Shown here: positions 27,393 to 36,303 of the stretch, in pieces
Layout: each line of letters opens with the position of its first letter
How positions within the stretch are numbered: position 1 is the first letter of the stretch
Notes under the pieces: model-generated
Database searches by the model: none
Told to the model about the DNA's origin: nothing
The model's input: the letters and a program-made list of their open reading frames with translations, nothing else
Position numbers and translations under genes: made by a program
Assembly: GCF_014252435.1 (NCBI RefSeq)
Contig: NZ_CP059220.1
Span: 186,001-250,000, forward strand
From: Blattabacterium cuenoti
Lineage (GTDB): Bacteria; Bacteroidota; Bacteroidia; Flavobacteriales; Blattabacteriaceae
Length of the DNA stretch: 64,000 nt
Direction of reading: 5' to 3'

Positions 27393-28802
27393 TTATATTT
27401 TTTGAGCTAAATCAATGGCTTGAAATAACGCCATTAGTTTATTATTTACTTCTTCTAATTCTTTTTTTTCCTTTGAGCTTGAAACGATTCCTGCTCCAGC
27501 TTGAAAAAAAAGCGTATTATTTTTACTAATAAAAGAACGTATTATAATAGCTGTATCAATAAAAGAATTATTTAGTCCAAAAAAACCAATTGCTCCACCA
27601 TAAGCTCCTCTTTGTTGATTCTCTATTTTATCTATTAATTCCATTGCTTTATATTTTGGTGCTCCAGAAAGTGTTCCAGCTGGAAAAGTATCTCCAAATA
27701 CTTTGACAATGGATTTATTATTTTCTAATTTTCCAGATACTTTAGAAACCATATGTAAGACATGAGAAAAAAACTGAATTTTTTTAAATTCTTCAATTTT
27801 TACATCAAAAGAATTTTTACTTAAATCATTTCTTGCTAAATCGACTAACATAACATGTTCTGCATTCTCTTTGGGATCTTTAATAAGATCATAATATAAT
27901 TTGATGTTTTTTTTATGGTTATCACCTTTTTTTATAGTACCTGCAATTGGATTAATATAAGCAACTTGATCATGAATAATCAATTGTGATTCTGGAGAGG
28001 AACCAAATAACTTATATTCTCCATAATCAAAATAAAAAAGATATGGAGAAGGATTAATACATCTTAATGCTCTATATACATTAAACTCATCTCCTTTAAA
28101 CTTTTGTTGAAATTGTCTAGATAACACAATTTGAAATACATCTCCCCGAAAACAAGCTTTGATACCTTGAGATACCATTTTTTTGTATTCTTCATCGGTC
28201 ACATTAGATCGTTTTTCTTCAGTAGATTGAAAAGGAAAAACAAAAAATTTTTTTCTTTTAATTAAATCAATTAATTCATAAATGGAAGTTTTTTTTTCAA
28301 TGTTATAAAATTGGTGTTCGACTAAATTCAGTTCATTATGAAGGTGATGAAAAATAATTAAATTTTTATAAAATCCAAATCGAATTTTCGGTATATTATG
28401 AATTTTTTGAATTGGAGCATCAAATCTAATATTCTCGAAATATGGAATACTATCATAAGATAAATACCCATATAATCCAGAAAAAGGAAAAGAAAAATCT
28501 TTATTTTTAAATTTTTTTAAAAAATTATCAATTATCTCTTGTATGTTTGATTTATTTTTTATGGAAATATGTTCTTGTACATTATTAGGATATGATATAT
28601 TTAATACATTTTCATATAAAATAAATTCCGAAATGGGATTAATACATAAAATAGATAGATGATTTTTATCAATTTTACATTCATAAAATTCCATTAATAA
28701 TGTATTCGGAAAAATGTCTCTTAACTTTAAATACAATTCTATTGGTGTTATGCTATCATTTAATATTTTTTTTTGAATAGTTTTAAAATGAAATTTCAAC
28801 AT
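27393..28802 (-). CDS. trpE: anthranilate synthase component I, with altered feedback motif
   Basis: Makes anthranilate from chorismate. The chorismate-binding C-terminal half has 'FQIVLSRQF', 'NPIAGTIKKG', 'HVMLVDLARNDLS', 'FPAGTLSGAPKYKAMELID' and 'GGAIGFFG'. 469 aa is typical. In the N-terminal regulatory domain the tryptophan-binding motif LLES reads LMEF (residues 36-39, in 'NTLLMEFYE'), so the Ser matching E. coli Ser40 is Phe. Ser40-to-Phe is a known feedback-resistant change in E. coli TrpE. First gene of trpEGDCFBA, preceded by a terminator-like hairpin. Confidence 0.95.
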   Translation of the reverse strand: MLKFHFKTIQKKILNDSITPIELYLKLRDIFPNTLLMEFYECKIDKNHLSILCINPISEFILYENVLNISYPNNVQEHISIKNKSNIQEIIDNFLKKFKNKDFSFPFSGLYGYLSYDSIPYFENIRFDAPIQKIHNIPKIRFGFYKNLIIFHHLHNELNLVEHQFYNIEKKTSIYELIDLIKRKKFFVFPFQSTEEKRSNVTDEEYKKMVSQGIKACFRGDVFQIVLSRQFQQKFKGDEFNVYRALRCINPSPYLFYFDYGEYKLFGSSPESQLIIHDQVAYINPIAGTIKKGDNHKKNIKLYYDLIKDPKENAEHVMLVDLARNDLSKNSFDVKIEEFKKIQFFSHVLHMVSKVSGKLENNKSIVKVFGDTFPAGTLSGAPKYKAMELIDKIENQQRGAYGGAIGFFGLNNSFIDTAIIIRSFISKNNTLFFQAGAGIVSSSKEKKELEEVNNKLMALFQAIDLAQKI

Positions 28803-28826
28803 GACTTATAGTATTTATTGCATAAT

Positions 28827-28855
28827 AAAAAAAGGCTGTCTTAATGACAAGCCTT
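28827..28855 (-). terminator. intrinsic-terminator-like hairpin in the trpE leader
   Basis: On the minus strand a 9-bp stem with one bulged T (AAGGC-TTGTC/GACA-GCCTT) and an ATTAA loop runs straight into a T tract. This is GC-richer than its surroundings. It ends about 24 nt before the trpE ATG and lies downstream of a TATATTTGC promoter box. The upstream neighbour gcvH is divergent, so it is placed to attenuate the trp operon. Confidence 0.75.
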
Positions 28856-28957
28856 AGCAATATATTTTTTGTTCAAAAATTTTTATTCCTCAATTACTTT
28901 GAAACTAAATGAAAATATAACATCTATTCCATATCAAGTAATGACATTCATCCATTG

Positions 28958-28965
28958 CAAATATA
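28958..28965 (-). promoter_or_regulatory. putative -7 box (TATATTTG) of the trp operon
   Basis: Minus-strand TATATTTGC lies 156 nt upstream of trpE and would give a leader of about 150 nt that includes the terminator hairpin. It is identical to the box before hisG and tRNA-Lys. No good -33 element is seen. Confidence 0.5.
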
Positions 28966-29610
28966 TCATTTTTTTTACATCTATATTTTATTTTTATGAA
29001 AAATAATATCACTATATAATAGGAACATATTTATTTTTTTATTTCCTACTTTTAAATTTTACAAAAAAAAATATCTATTAAATTGGTTCAATTTATCAAA
29101 AAATGATTCAATCCATATAAAGAAAAATTTAAATATTATCAAAAAATTTTGCAAAAAAAATAGAATATTTATATAAAACATGTTATAGAAAAAAATGTAA
29201 TTTAATAAAAAATGAAATGATTCAATATATTAAATAATATGCATTATTTTTATAATCAAAATGAAAAAAATTCATTGGAAAAATAAATAACAAACTATTC
29301 TGGAATTAAACGTGTAATAAATTGAATAAGGGATATGACTATAAATAGGATCGATATCAGGAATGTTTTAGACATATAACATTTTATAAAAAATTTGTCT
29401 AATGATCATTCTAATGGATTTCAATATATAAAAAAAAATGAACTTTCATTTGAACTTTATCATGTAAAAAAATCATATTCAAAAAAATAGTTATGATTAT
29501 TGAAAATATCACGGAATTTTTTTGTAGGATTTCATTATATTATTTCATATATACCAAATAAATTTATATAATAATTTTTTCACATTTATAACATAAAAAA
29601 TACATAGCAA
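28966..29610. other. divergent trpE-gcvH intergenic region
   Basis: About 650 bp of AT-rich DNA. Apart from the small minus-strand frame at 29295-29375 and the trp promoter box next to it, I see no gene, tRNA or structured RNA. Many poly-A/poly-T runs suggest decayed sequence. Confidence 0.5.
29295..29375 (-). CDS. candidate 26-aa single-helix membrane peptide
   Basis: ATG to TAG, 27 codons. After Met-Ser-Lys-Thr comes an uninterrupted hydrophobic stretch (FLISILFIVISLIQFI) and a short TRLIPE tail, as in small single-pass membrane proteins. Its codons (CTG, TCG, ATC, GTC, TCC) are less AT-rich than the surrounding spacer. No family recognised and no promoter box seen, so this may be chance or the remnant of a larger gene. 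Confidence 0.25.
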   Translation of the reverse strand: MSKTFLISILFIVISLIQFITRLIPE

Positions 29611-30015
29611 ATGAAACCTAATGATTTGAAATTTAGTAAAAATCACGAATGGGTCGGATTAGAAAAACAAAAAACTTCAACAAATAATGAAATATTTGCT
29701 TATGTGGGAATTACTTTTTTTGCTCAAAAAGAATTAGGAGACATTATATATTTCGATATAGATTCTTCTATATTAAAACAGGAAAAAAAAAAAGGATATT
29801 CTTTTGGAACAGTAGAAGCGGTGAAAACAGTTTCGGATTTATTCATGCCAGTTACAGGTTTTGTGATTGAAATTAATCAATCATTGATATCTAAACCTGA
29901 ATTGATTAATCAAAATCCATACAATTCTTGGATGATCAAAATAAAAATATCCAAAATATCAGAATACGATAATTTATTATCTTTCGATGAATATAAAAAA
30001 TATATCAATTATTAA
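29611..30015 (+). CDS. gcvH: glycine cleavage system H protein
   Basis: Lipoylated carrier that shuttles the aminomethyl group between the P, T and L proteins. The lipoyl Lys is residue 72 in 'FGTVEAVKTVSDLFMPVTG'. The N-terminal 'SKNHEWVGLE' is a family signature. 134 aa. It also links to the THF genes elsewhere in the window, since glycine cleavage yields methylene-THF. Thirty bp before ccoI. Confidence 0.96.
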   Translation: MKPNDLKFSKNHEWVGLEKQKTSTNNEIFAYVGITFFAQKELGDIIYFDIDSSILKQEKKKGYSFGTVEAVKTVSDLFMPVTGFVIEINQSLISKPELINQNPYNSWMIKIKISKISEYDNLLSFDEYKKYINY

Positions 30016-30045
30016 TTAAACAAAACAATAACAAATCGAAATATA

Positions 30046-32283
30046 ATGTGCAATAATAAAAATGAAATTTACAATATTTTTGATAGGAAAGATATTTTGG
30101 ATAAAATTATTGATTTTCATCAGAAAAATATTACTAAAATTCATTTTTTCATTCCTTCTATCCATTGTATTTCTTGTGTGTTTATTTTAGAAAATTTACA
30201 TCAAAAAAATAAACATATTTTCGAATCTATAGTAGATTTTTCGAGAAAAAAAATTTGGATCACATTCAATAATGATCATTTAAAATCAAGTGATTTAGCT
30301 AATATTCTAGATGAAATGGGTTTTAAACCTTCTATTAATTTTGGATTAATAGATAATAAAAAAGAAATCAAAGATGTCTTTTTTAAGAAAGAATTAGTTA
30401 CCAAATTAGCTATATCTTTTTTTTGTTTCGGAAACATTATGCTGTTATCTATACCGGAATATGTTGGATCATTGAAAGATCCTTGGTATTTTCACCATCG
30501 TTATTTTTTCCGTTATTTAATGTTAATTCTAACCATTCCAATTATTTTATTTTCTTTATGGGATCACATCCGATATGCAATTATAGGGATCAAAAAATAT
30601 ATCATTAACATAGATATTCCTATTATTTTAGGATTATCTGTTTTATTCTCATGGAGTTGCTACGAAATATTTTTTGATTTAGGACCAGGTTATTTTGATA
30701 GTCTTTCTAGTTTTTCTTTATTCTTAATAATAAGTAAATTATTACAAATACATACAAATAATAATATTATTCAATTCGATAAAGATTACAAATCCTTTTA
30801 TCCTATTTTAATTACAAAGATAGATGAAAAAAATGGGAAAGAAAAAAAAGTCATTCTTTCTTCTTTAAAAACGAATGATATTATTTTAATTAAAAATGAA
30901 GAAATTATTCCTACCGATTCTATATTAATGAAAGGGAAAGCGATAATGGACAATAGTTTCATTACAGGAGAATCTTATTTAGTTAGTAAAAAAATAGGAG
31001 ATAGAATTTATGCTGGATCAAAGCAAAAAGGAGAAGCTATTTACTTACAAGTTATTAAAAATGTAGATCATAGTTATTTAAGTATTTTATGGAATAAAAA
31101 TAAATGTCATAATAAAAAATATTTTTTTCAATCTTTATCTAATAGATTTAGCAAGTATTTTACTACCGTAGTATTATTGATTTCTACAATAACTGGATTA
31201 TATTGGTATATCATGAACGATATACAAAAAATATTTCAAACTACATTTTCTGTTTTAATCATTACATGTCCATGTGCATTAGTACTTTCTACTCCAATGA
31301 TATTTGGTAGTATAATACATATTTTTTCAACAAAAGGTTTTTATATTAAAGATATTTCAACAATGGAAAAAATTACCAAATTAAAAACATTAATTTTCGA
31401 TAAAACAGGAACTTTAACGGATCCTCAAAAAGAAAAAATTTATTTTATAGGACGTTTAAATAAATATGAAAAAAAGATGATAGCGTCTTTGTTAAGAAAT
31501 TCTATTCATCCATTAAGTAAAAAAATTTTATCTGAATTATCAATTCATCAATTCTATCCTATCAAAAACTTCAAAGAAGTAGAAGGAAAAGGATTAGAAT
31601 GTATGATTAATAATATGTTAATCAAAATTGGTTCTCCAAAATATTTAAATTTAAAAAATAGAGAATTTAGTAATAATCAAACTACAGTTTCTATTTCTAT
31701 AAATAAAAAATTTCTAGGTTATTTTCTCTTTCGAAATTATTATCGCAAAGGAATTACAAAAATATTTCAAAAATTAATAGGATATAAAATAATTATTTTA
31801 TCTGGAGATAATAATGAATTAGAAAAAAAATATTTAAAATCTATTTTACCTCAATCAAGTGAAATATTATTTAATCAAAGTCCGGAAAAGAAAATGAAAT
31901 ATGTACAAACAATGCAGAAAAAAGGAAAAAATATCATAATGTTTGGAGATGGAATTAACGATTGTGCTGCATTAAATATAAGTGAAGTAGGTGTAGGTGT
32001 ATCTGACAATACTTCGAATTTTTATCCTAACTGTGATGCTTTTATTAAGTCTAGTTGTTTAAATAAAATACACTTATTTTTGAAAGTATCAAGGATATCT
32101 TCAAAATTAGTCATCGCTAATTTTTTGATTAGTATATTTTATAATTTATTTGGAATTTCATTTGCTGTCACAGGAAATTTAAAACCTATTATTGCATCTA
32201 TTTTAATGCCTTTAAGTTCTATTTCTGTTATATGTTTTTCTATTATATCTACTCGAATAATTTCAAGAATATTAACATTTTAA
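30046..32283 (+). CDS. ccoI: cbb3 oxidase-associated copper P-type ATPase
   Basis: P1B-type ATPase expected to export Cu to the envelope for cbb3 oxidase assembly. A heavy-metal-associated domain has Cys41-x2-Cys44 ('HCISCVF'). The membrane CPC motif is in 'ITCPCALVLSTP' (about 408), the phosphorylated Asp in 'FDKTGTLTD' (about 450), a His-Pro in 'SIHPLSKKI', and the hinge in 'FGDGINDCAAL' (about 633). 745 aa. First of the cco genes; the assignment to CcoI rests on this context. Confidence 0.93.
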   Translation: MCNNKNEIYNIFDRKDILDKIIDFHQKNITKIHFFIPSIHCISCVFILENLHQKNKHIFESIVDFSRKKIWITFNNDHLKSSDLANILDEMGFKPSINFGLIDNKKEIKDVFFKKELVTKLAISFFCFGNIMLLSIPEYVGSLKDPWYFHHRYFFRYLMLILTIPIILFSLWDHIRYAIIGIKKYIINIDIPIILGLSVLFSWSCYEIFFDLGPGYFDSLSSFSLFLIISKLLQIHTNNNIIQFDKDYKSFYPILITKIDEKNGKEKKVILSSLKTNDIILIKNEEIIPTDSILMKGKAIMDNSFITGESYLVSKKIGDRIYAGSKQKGEAIYLQVIKNVDHSYLSILWNKNKCHNKKYFFQSLSNRFSKYFTTVVLLISTITGLYWYIMNDIQKIFQTTFSVLIITCPCALVLSTPMIFGSIIHIFSTKGFYIKDISTMEKITKLKTLIFDKTGTLTDPQKEKIYFIGRLNKYEKKMIASLLRNSIHPLSKKILSELSIHQFYPIKNFKEVEGKGLECMINNMLIKIGSPKYLNLKNREFSNNQTTVSISINKKFLGYFLFRNYYRKGITKIFQKLIGYKIIILSGDNNELEKKYLKSILPQSSEILFNQSPEKKMKYVQTMQKKGKNIIMFGDGINDCAALNISEVGVGVSDNTSNFYPNCDAFIKSSCLNKIHLFLKVSRISSKLVIANFLISIFYNLFGISFAVTGNLKPIIASILMPLSSISVICFSIISTRIISRILTF

Positions 32284-32294
32284 TTTTGAACATA

Positions 32295-32441
32295 ATGGAT
32301 ATAATAATAATTATGATCATATCAAGCATTTCTTTAGGCTCTATTTTTTTAGTATTATTTATAATAGGCATATATAATGGACAGTTTAATGATTATGAAT
32401 CGCCGAAAATAAGAATTTTAATAGATGATGATATAGAATAA
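32295..32441 (+). CDS. ccoS: cbb3 oxidase maturation protein CcoS
   Basis: 48-residue protein with one N-terminal transmembrane helix, then 'GQFNDYESPKIRILIDD', matching the acidic CcoS tail ('GQFDDLESPAHRIL-DD' type). I chose the ATG at 32295, 11 bp after ccoI; an upstream start would lie inside ccoI. Needed for metal and heme insertion into cbb3 oxidase in other bacteria. Confidence 0.9.
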   Translation: MDIIIIMIISSISLGSIFLVLFIIGIYNGQFNDYESPKIRILIDDDIE

Positions 32442-32465
32442 AATATAGAAAATGAATTATTCATC

Positions 32466-34658
32466 ATGATGAAATTAAAAAAATATTATTACAATAATAA
32501 AATTGTTAAAGCATTTTTATATGCTACAATGTTTTGGGCTTTTATTAGTTTTTTAGCTGGATTAATTATAGCTATTCTTCTGTTTTCTCCTAAACTTCCT
32601 GAAATGATTTTTGGAAATAGATTAAAAGAAACTCAAGGTATGTTTGGATTTGGTCGTTGGAGAATGTTACATACAAATACGGCTATTTTTGCATTTGTAG
32701 GAAATATAATTTTTACAGGATATTATTATTCTTTACAACGTTTATTAAAAACTAGAATATTTAGCGACATTTTGAGTTGGATTCATTTTTGGGGATGGCA
32801 ATTATTTATTGTATCCACTTGGATCACTTTTTTATTAGGAATCAATACAAGCAAAGAATATGCAGAACATGAATGGCCTATAGATATTGGCTTATTATTT
32901 ATATGGATTATTTATGGAATCAATATGATAGGAAGTATTTTAAATAGAAAAATTAAACACTTATATGTCAGTATATGGTTTTTGTTAGGTACATGGGTTG
33001 CAGTAGCTATGTTACATATATTCAATAACCTTGAATTGCCTATATCTCTTTTTTCTTTTAAAAGTTACTCTATATATGCAGGTGTACAAGATGCTTTAAT
33101 GCAATGGTGGTATGGACATAATGCTGTTGCTTTTATTCTAACTACTCCTATTCTTGGATTAATGTATTATTTTGTGCCAAAGGCATCAAATCAACCTATT
33201 TTTTCCTATAAACTATCTATTATTCATTTTTGGTCTTTAATTTTTATATATATTTGGGCTGGACCTCATCACTTAATGTATACATCGCTTCCTAATTGGG
33301 CTCAAATGTTAGGAACTATTTTTTCTATAATGTTAATAGCTCCTTCTTGGGGAGGTATGTTAAATGGATTATTAACGTTAAGAGGAGCTTGGAATCAAAT
33401 GAAAAAGAATCCTACTTTAAAATTTTTTACAGTGGGAATTACTTGTTATGGAATGGCTACTTTTGAAGGTCCAATGTTAGCTACTAAAACTTTAAATTCT
33501 ATTGCTCATTTTACTGATTGGGTCATAGCTCACGTTCATTTAGGAACTTTAGGTTGGAATGGTTTCATGGCTTTTGGTATCATTTATTGGATGACACAAA
33601 AAATATGGAATACCAAATTATATTCAAATTCATTGGCTAATACGCACTTTTGGTTAGGTGTAATCGGAATCATTTTATATATTTTTCCTATGTATTTTGG
33701 ATCTGTAGTTCAATCAATCATGTGGAAAAAATTTAACCCAGATGGAACTTTGTCTTATAAAAATTTTTTAGATTCTGTTTTATCCATAATTATTTTTTAC
33801 AAAATACGATTTGTAGGAGGGTTAATATATTTTACAGGATTCATTTTAATGATTTATAATATTTTAAAAACTATAAAAAATGGAAAATCAGTTGACAATG
33901 AAAAATTTAAATATGATATTTCATATAATTATACTGATAACGTTCATAAAAATTTTCATGATTGGCTAGAAAAAAAACCAATACAACTCACTATTTTAGC
34001 TTTTTTAGCTGTAGCAGTTGGAGGTTTTATAGAAATTATACCTACCATAGTTATCAAATCAAACGTCCCTACTATTCATAATATCAAACCTTATAAGGCA
34101 CTTGAATTAGAAGGACGAGATTTATTTGTTAGAGAAGGATGTAATGGATGTCATAGTGCACAAGTTCGTCCATTTCGAGATGAAGTCGTTCGTTATGGAG
34201 AATATTCTAAAGCCGGAGAATTTGTATATGATCATCCTTTTCTTTGGGGTTCAAAAAGAACTGGTCCGGATTTAGCAAGAGAAGGTGGAAAAAATCCTAG
34301 TTCTTGGCATTATAATCATATGTTGAATCCTAGAAAAACATCTCCTGGATCAATTATGCCTAGATATCCTTGGTTAATTTATAACAAATTAGATAGATCG
34401 AATACAGAAAAAAAAATAAAGGCAATGATAAAATTAGGTGTTCCATATACTATGTCATATGTAAAAAATATTTATAAGGATATGGATCAACAAGCAAATA
34501 AAATAGTACATGAAATTTATAATGAATATCCTAAATTAAAAAAAGAAATAAATAAACAAAAAAAAGTAGAAAAAGAAAAATTTATTCCTTTAGAAAAAAG
34601 GGAAATTATAGCTTTGATATCTTATTTGCAACGTATAGGAACAGATATTAAATCTTAA
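32466..34658 (+). CDS. ccoN: cbb3-type cytochrome c oxidase subunits I and II, fused (CcoN-CcoO)
   Basis: The CcoN half (about 1-480) is a multi-pass heme-copper oxidase subunit with 'RMLHTNTAIFAF', 'QWWYGHNAVAFIL' and the binuclear-centre segment 'YIWAGPHHLMYTSLP', plus 'HFTDWVIAHVHLGTLGWNG'. The CcoO half (about 520-730) has a membrane anchor and a c-type heme site 'REGCNGCHSAQVRPF'. Fusion of the two is usual in Bacteroidetes. High-affinity terminal oxidase for low-oxygen respiration in the inner membrane. Confidence 0.95.
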   Translation: MMKLKKYYYNNKIVKAFLYATMFWAFISFLAGLIIAILLFSPKLPEMIFGNRLKETQGMFGFGRWRMLHTNTAIFAFVGNIIFTGYYYSLQRLLKTRIFSDILSWIHFWGWQLFIVSTWITFLLGINTSKEYAEHEWPIDIGLLFIWIIYGINMIGSILNRKIKHLYVSIWFLLGTWVAVAMLHIFNNLELPISLFSFKSYSIYAGVQDALMQWWYGHNAVAFILTTPILGLMYYFVPKASNQPIFSYKLSIIHFWSLIFIYIWAGPHHLMYTSLPNWAQMLGTIFSIMLIAPSWGGMLNGLLTLRGAWNQMKKNPTLKFFTVGITCYGMATFEGPMLATKTLNSIAHFTDWVIAHVHLGTLGWNGFMAFGIIYWMTQKIWNTKLYSNSLANTHFWLGVIGIILYIFPMYFGSVVQSIMWKKFNPDGTLSYKNFLDSVLSIIIFYKIRFVGGLIYFTGFILMIYNILKTIKNGKSVDNEKFKYDISYNYTDNVHKNFHDWLEKKPIQLTILAFLAVAVGGFIEIIPTIVIKSNVPTIHNIKPYKALELEGRDLFVREGCNGCHSAQVRPFRDEVVRYGEYSKAGEFVYDHPFLWGSKRTGPDLAREGGKNPSSWHYNHMLNPRKTSPGSIMPRYPWLIYNKLDRSNTEKKIKAMIKLGVPYTMSYVKNIYKDMDQQANKIVHEIYNEYPKLKKEINKQKKVEKEKFIPLEKREIIALISYLQRIGTDIKS

Positions 34659-34682
34659 TTTAAACTAATATTTTGAAATAAA

Positions 34683-34871
34683 ATGATAAGTTTTTTAAAA
34701 AATTATTTTAGAGAAGAAAAAAATATTGGAATATTTCAATCTATTATGCTAGTATCTTTTTTCTTATTTTTTATTATTATAATATGTTTTATACTTACAA
34801 AGAATAAAACATATTATAGAAAATTAAGCTCTATTCCTTTGGAAAAAGACAAACATAATCATGAGGTCTAA
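34683..34871 (+). CDS. ccoQ: CcoQ-like small subunit
   Basis: 62 residues with a single transmembrane helix (about 18-38) and a charged tail, located between ccoNO and ccoP with an 11-nt overlap into ccoP. Sequence alone is weak; identity rests on size, topology and position, which match CcoQ/FixQ. Confidence 0.7.
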   Translation: MISFLKNYFREEKNIGIFQSIMLVSFFLFFIIIICFILTKNKTYYRKLSSIPLEKDKHNHEV

Positions 34872-35745
34872 AATATCTTCTACTATTGTAATTTTTTCTT
34901 TTTTATCTGTTATAATATTTATGTTTTATGTATTCTTAAAAAGTTATAATCATGAATCTTATATCATTCATCCTATCACTATATTATTCTTCGTTATAGT
35001 AACAATATTATTATTCATATTAGAATCTATTAACAATTTAATTTTTAGAATTAAATTAAAATTTCTTTCTCAAGAAGAAAAAAAGAAAATTTTAGAAAAA
35101 AATGAAGGGAATTATTTATACAGTTTGTACAAATTTATATTTCATGATCCAAAAGAAATAAATAAGGGTGTTCAGAAAATCGATCATGGATTTGATGGTA
35201 TATTAGAAATGGATAATGAATTACCACTTTGGTGGATCCATCTTTTTTATATAACTATTGTTTTTTCTGCTATTTATTTTTTTTCCTATTTACTCATAGA
35301 TTTTTCTAATCCATATAAGGAATATGATAGATCCTATAAAAAACAATTAAGAGAAATAGAAATTTTTGAAAAAAATACTCCTCAAGCCTCTTTAGATAAA
35401 ACTTTCTTTAAAAAAACATTAATTAATGATGGAAGGGTCCTTTTTAATGAAAATTGTGCTACCTGTCATCAATCAGATGGTAGTGGAAATATTGGTCCAA
35501 ATCTAACAGATATTTATTGGATAAATCGAGTAGAAAAAGATTTATACAAAAATATATTTTCTATAATATGGAATGGAAGTGAAAAAAATCCATCTATGCG
35601 TCCTTTTGGAAAATCTGGAGAAATAAAAGGAAATGATATAGAAAAAATATCTAGTTATGTTTATTCTATAAATAGAAATAACAAAAAACCATTAAAACAT
35701 AAAGAACCTCAGGGCAAAAAAATACTAGATTGGAATAATGTATAG
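34861..35745 (+). CDS. ccoP: cbb3 oxidase diheme-subunit homologue CcoP, with a single heme site
   Basis: Three hydrophobic segments, the last being the conserved anchor 'ELPLWWIHLFYITIVFSAIY', then a cytochrome c domain with one CXXCH (CATCH) in 'FNENCATCHQSDGSGNIGPN' and a distal Met in 'PSMRPFG'. Proteobacterial CcoP carries two hemes; this one shows one. 294 aa. Passes electrons to CcoO/CcoN. Confidence 0.92.
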   Translation: MRSKISSTIVIFSFLSVIIFMFYVFLKSYNHESYIIHPITILFFVIVTILLFILESINNLIFRIKLKFLSQEEKKKILEKNEGNYLYSLYKFIFHDPKEINKGVQKIDHGFDGILEMDNELPLWWIHLFYITIVFSAIYFFSYLLIDFSNPYKEYDRSYKKQLREIEIFEKNTPQASLDKTFFKKTLINDGRVLFNENCATCHQSDGSGNIGPNLTDIYWINRVEKDLYKNIFSIIWNGSEKNPSMRPFGKSGEIKGNDIEKISSYVYSINRNNKKPLKHKEPQGKKILDWNNV

Positions 35746-35797
35746 AAGAAAATAGTTTGATTTTTTCATGAAAATTATTTATTAAATTATTTTAATT

Positions 35798-36256
35798 ATG
35801 AAAATTAAATTTAATTGGGATATTGGAATTTTATTATCTTTATTCATATTTATAATATTCATTGTTTATATTGCTTTTTTTTTTCCAAATGTAGAAAGCC
35901 AATTAGTTTCTGATCAATATTATGAAGATGAAATTAAATATCAAGATATCATTAATGAAAAGAAAAATACATTAGAGCTTTCTCATCCAATCAAAATATT
36001 GATGAATTCTGATGGAATTCAAATATATTTTCCTCATTATAAAGGAAAAAAAATTGAGGGATTTGTTACCTTGTTTAGATATTCTTCTAAAAATCTAGAC
36101 GTGAAAAAATATTTTGAAATATTCGATGATTCTGAAAAAAAATTATTTATACCAAAAAAATTATTAAAAATAGGATATTATAAGCTTATAATTAGATGGA
36201 TTTCTGATAAAAACAAAAAATATTTTTTTGAAAAAGAATTATTCTGGAAATCATAA
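35798..36256 (+). CDS. ccoH: FixH/CcoH-family cbb3 assembly protein
   Basis: 152 residues with one N-terminal transmembrane helix (about 10-30), then 'YYEDEIKYQDIINEKKN', a FixH signature, and a beta-rich periplasmic domain. Follows ccoP by 52 bp. In other Bacteroidetes ccoG usually sits between ccoP and ccoH, but there is no room for it here. Confidence 0.85.
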   Translation: MKIKFNWDIGILLSLFIFIIFIVYIAFFFPNVESQLVSDQYYEDEIKYQDIINEKKNTLELSHPIKILMNSDGIQIYFPHYKGKKIEGFVTLFRYSSKNLDVKKYFEIFDDSEKKLFIPKKLLKIGYYKLIIRWISDKNKKYFFEKELFWKS

Positions 36257-36303
36257 TTCATCATGAAAAAAATTTTTTATCAGAATTCAAAATTACTAAT
36301 ATT

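Noticed and set aside
28860-28955. Trp-rich leader peptide before trpE
   Set aside because: The short minus-strand frames contain at most one TGG and no tandem Trp codons, so classical leader-peptide attenuation is not supported.
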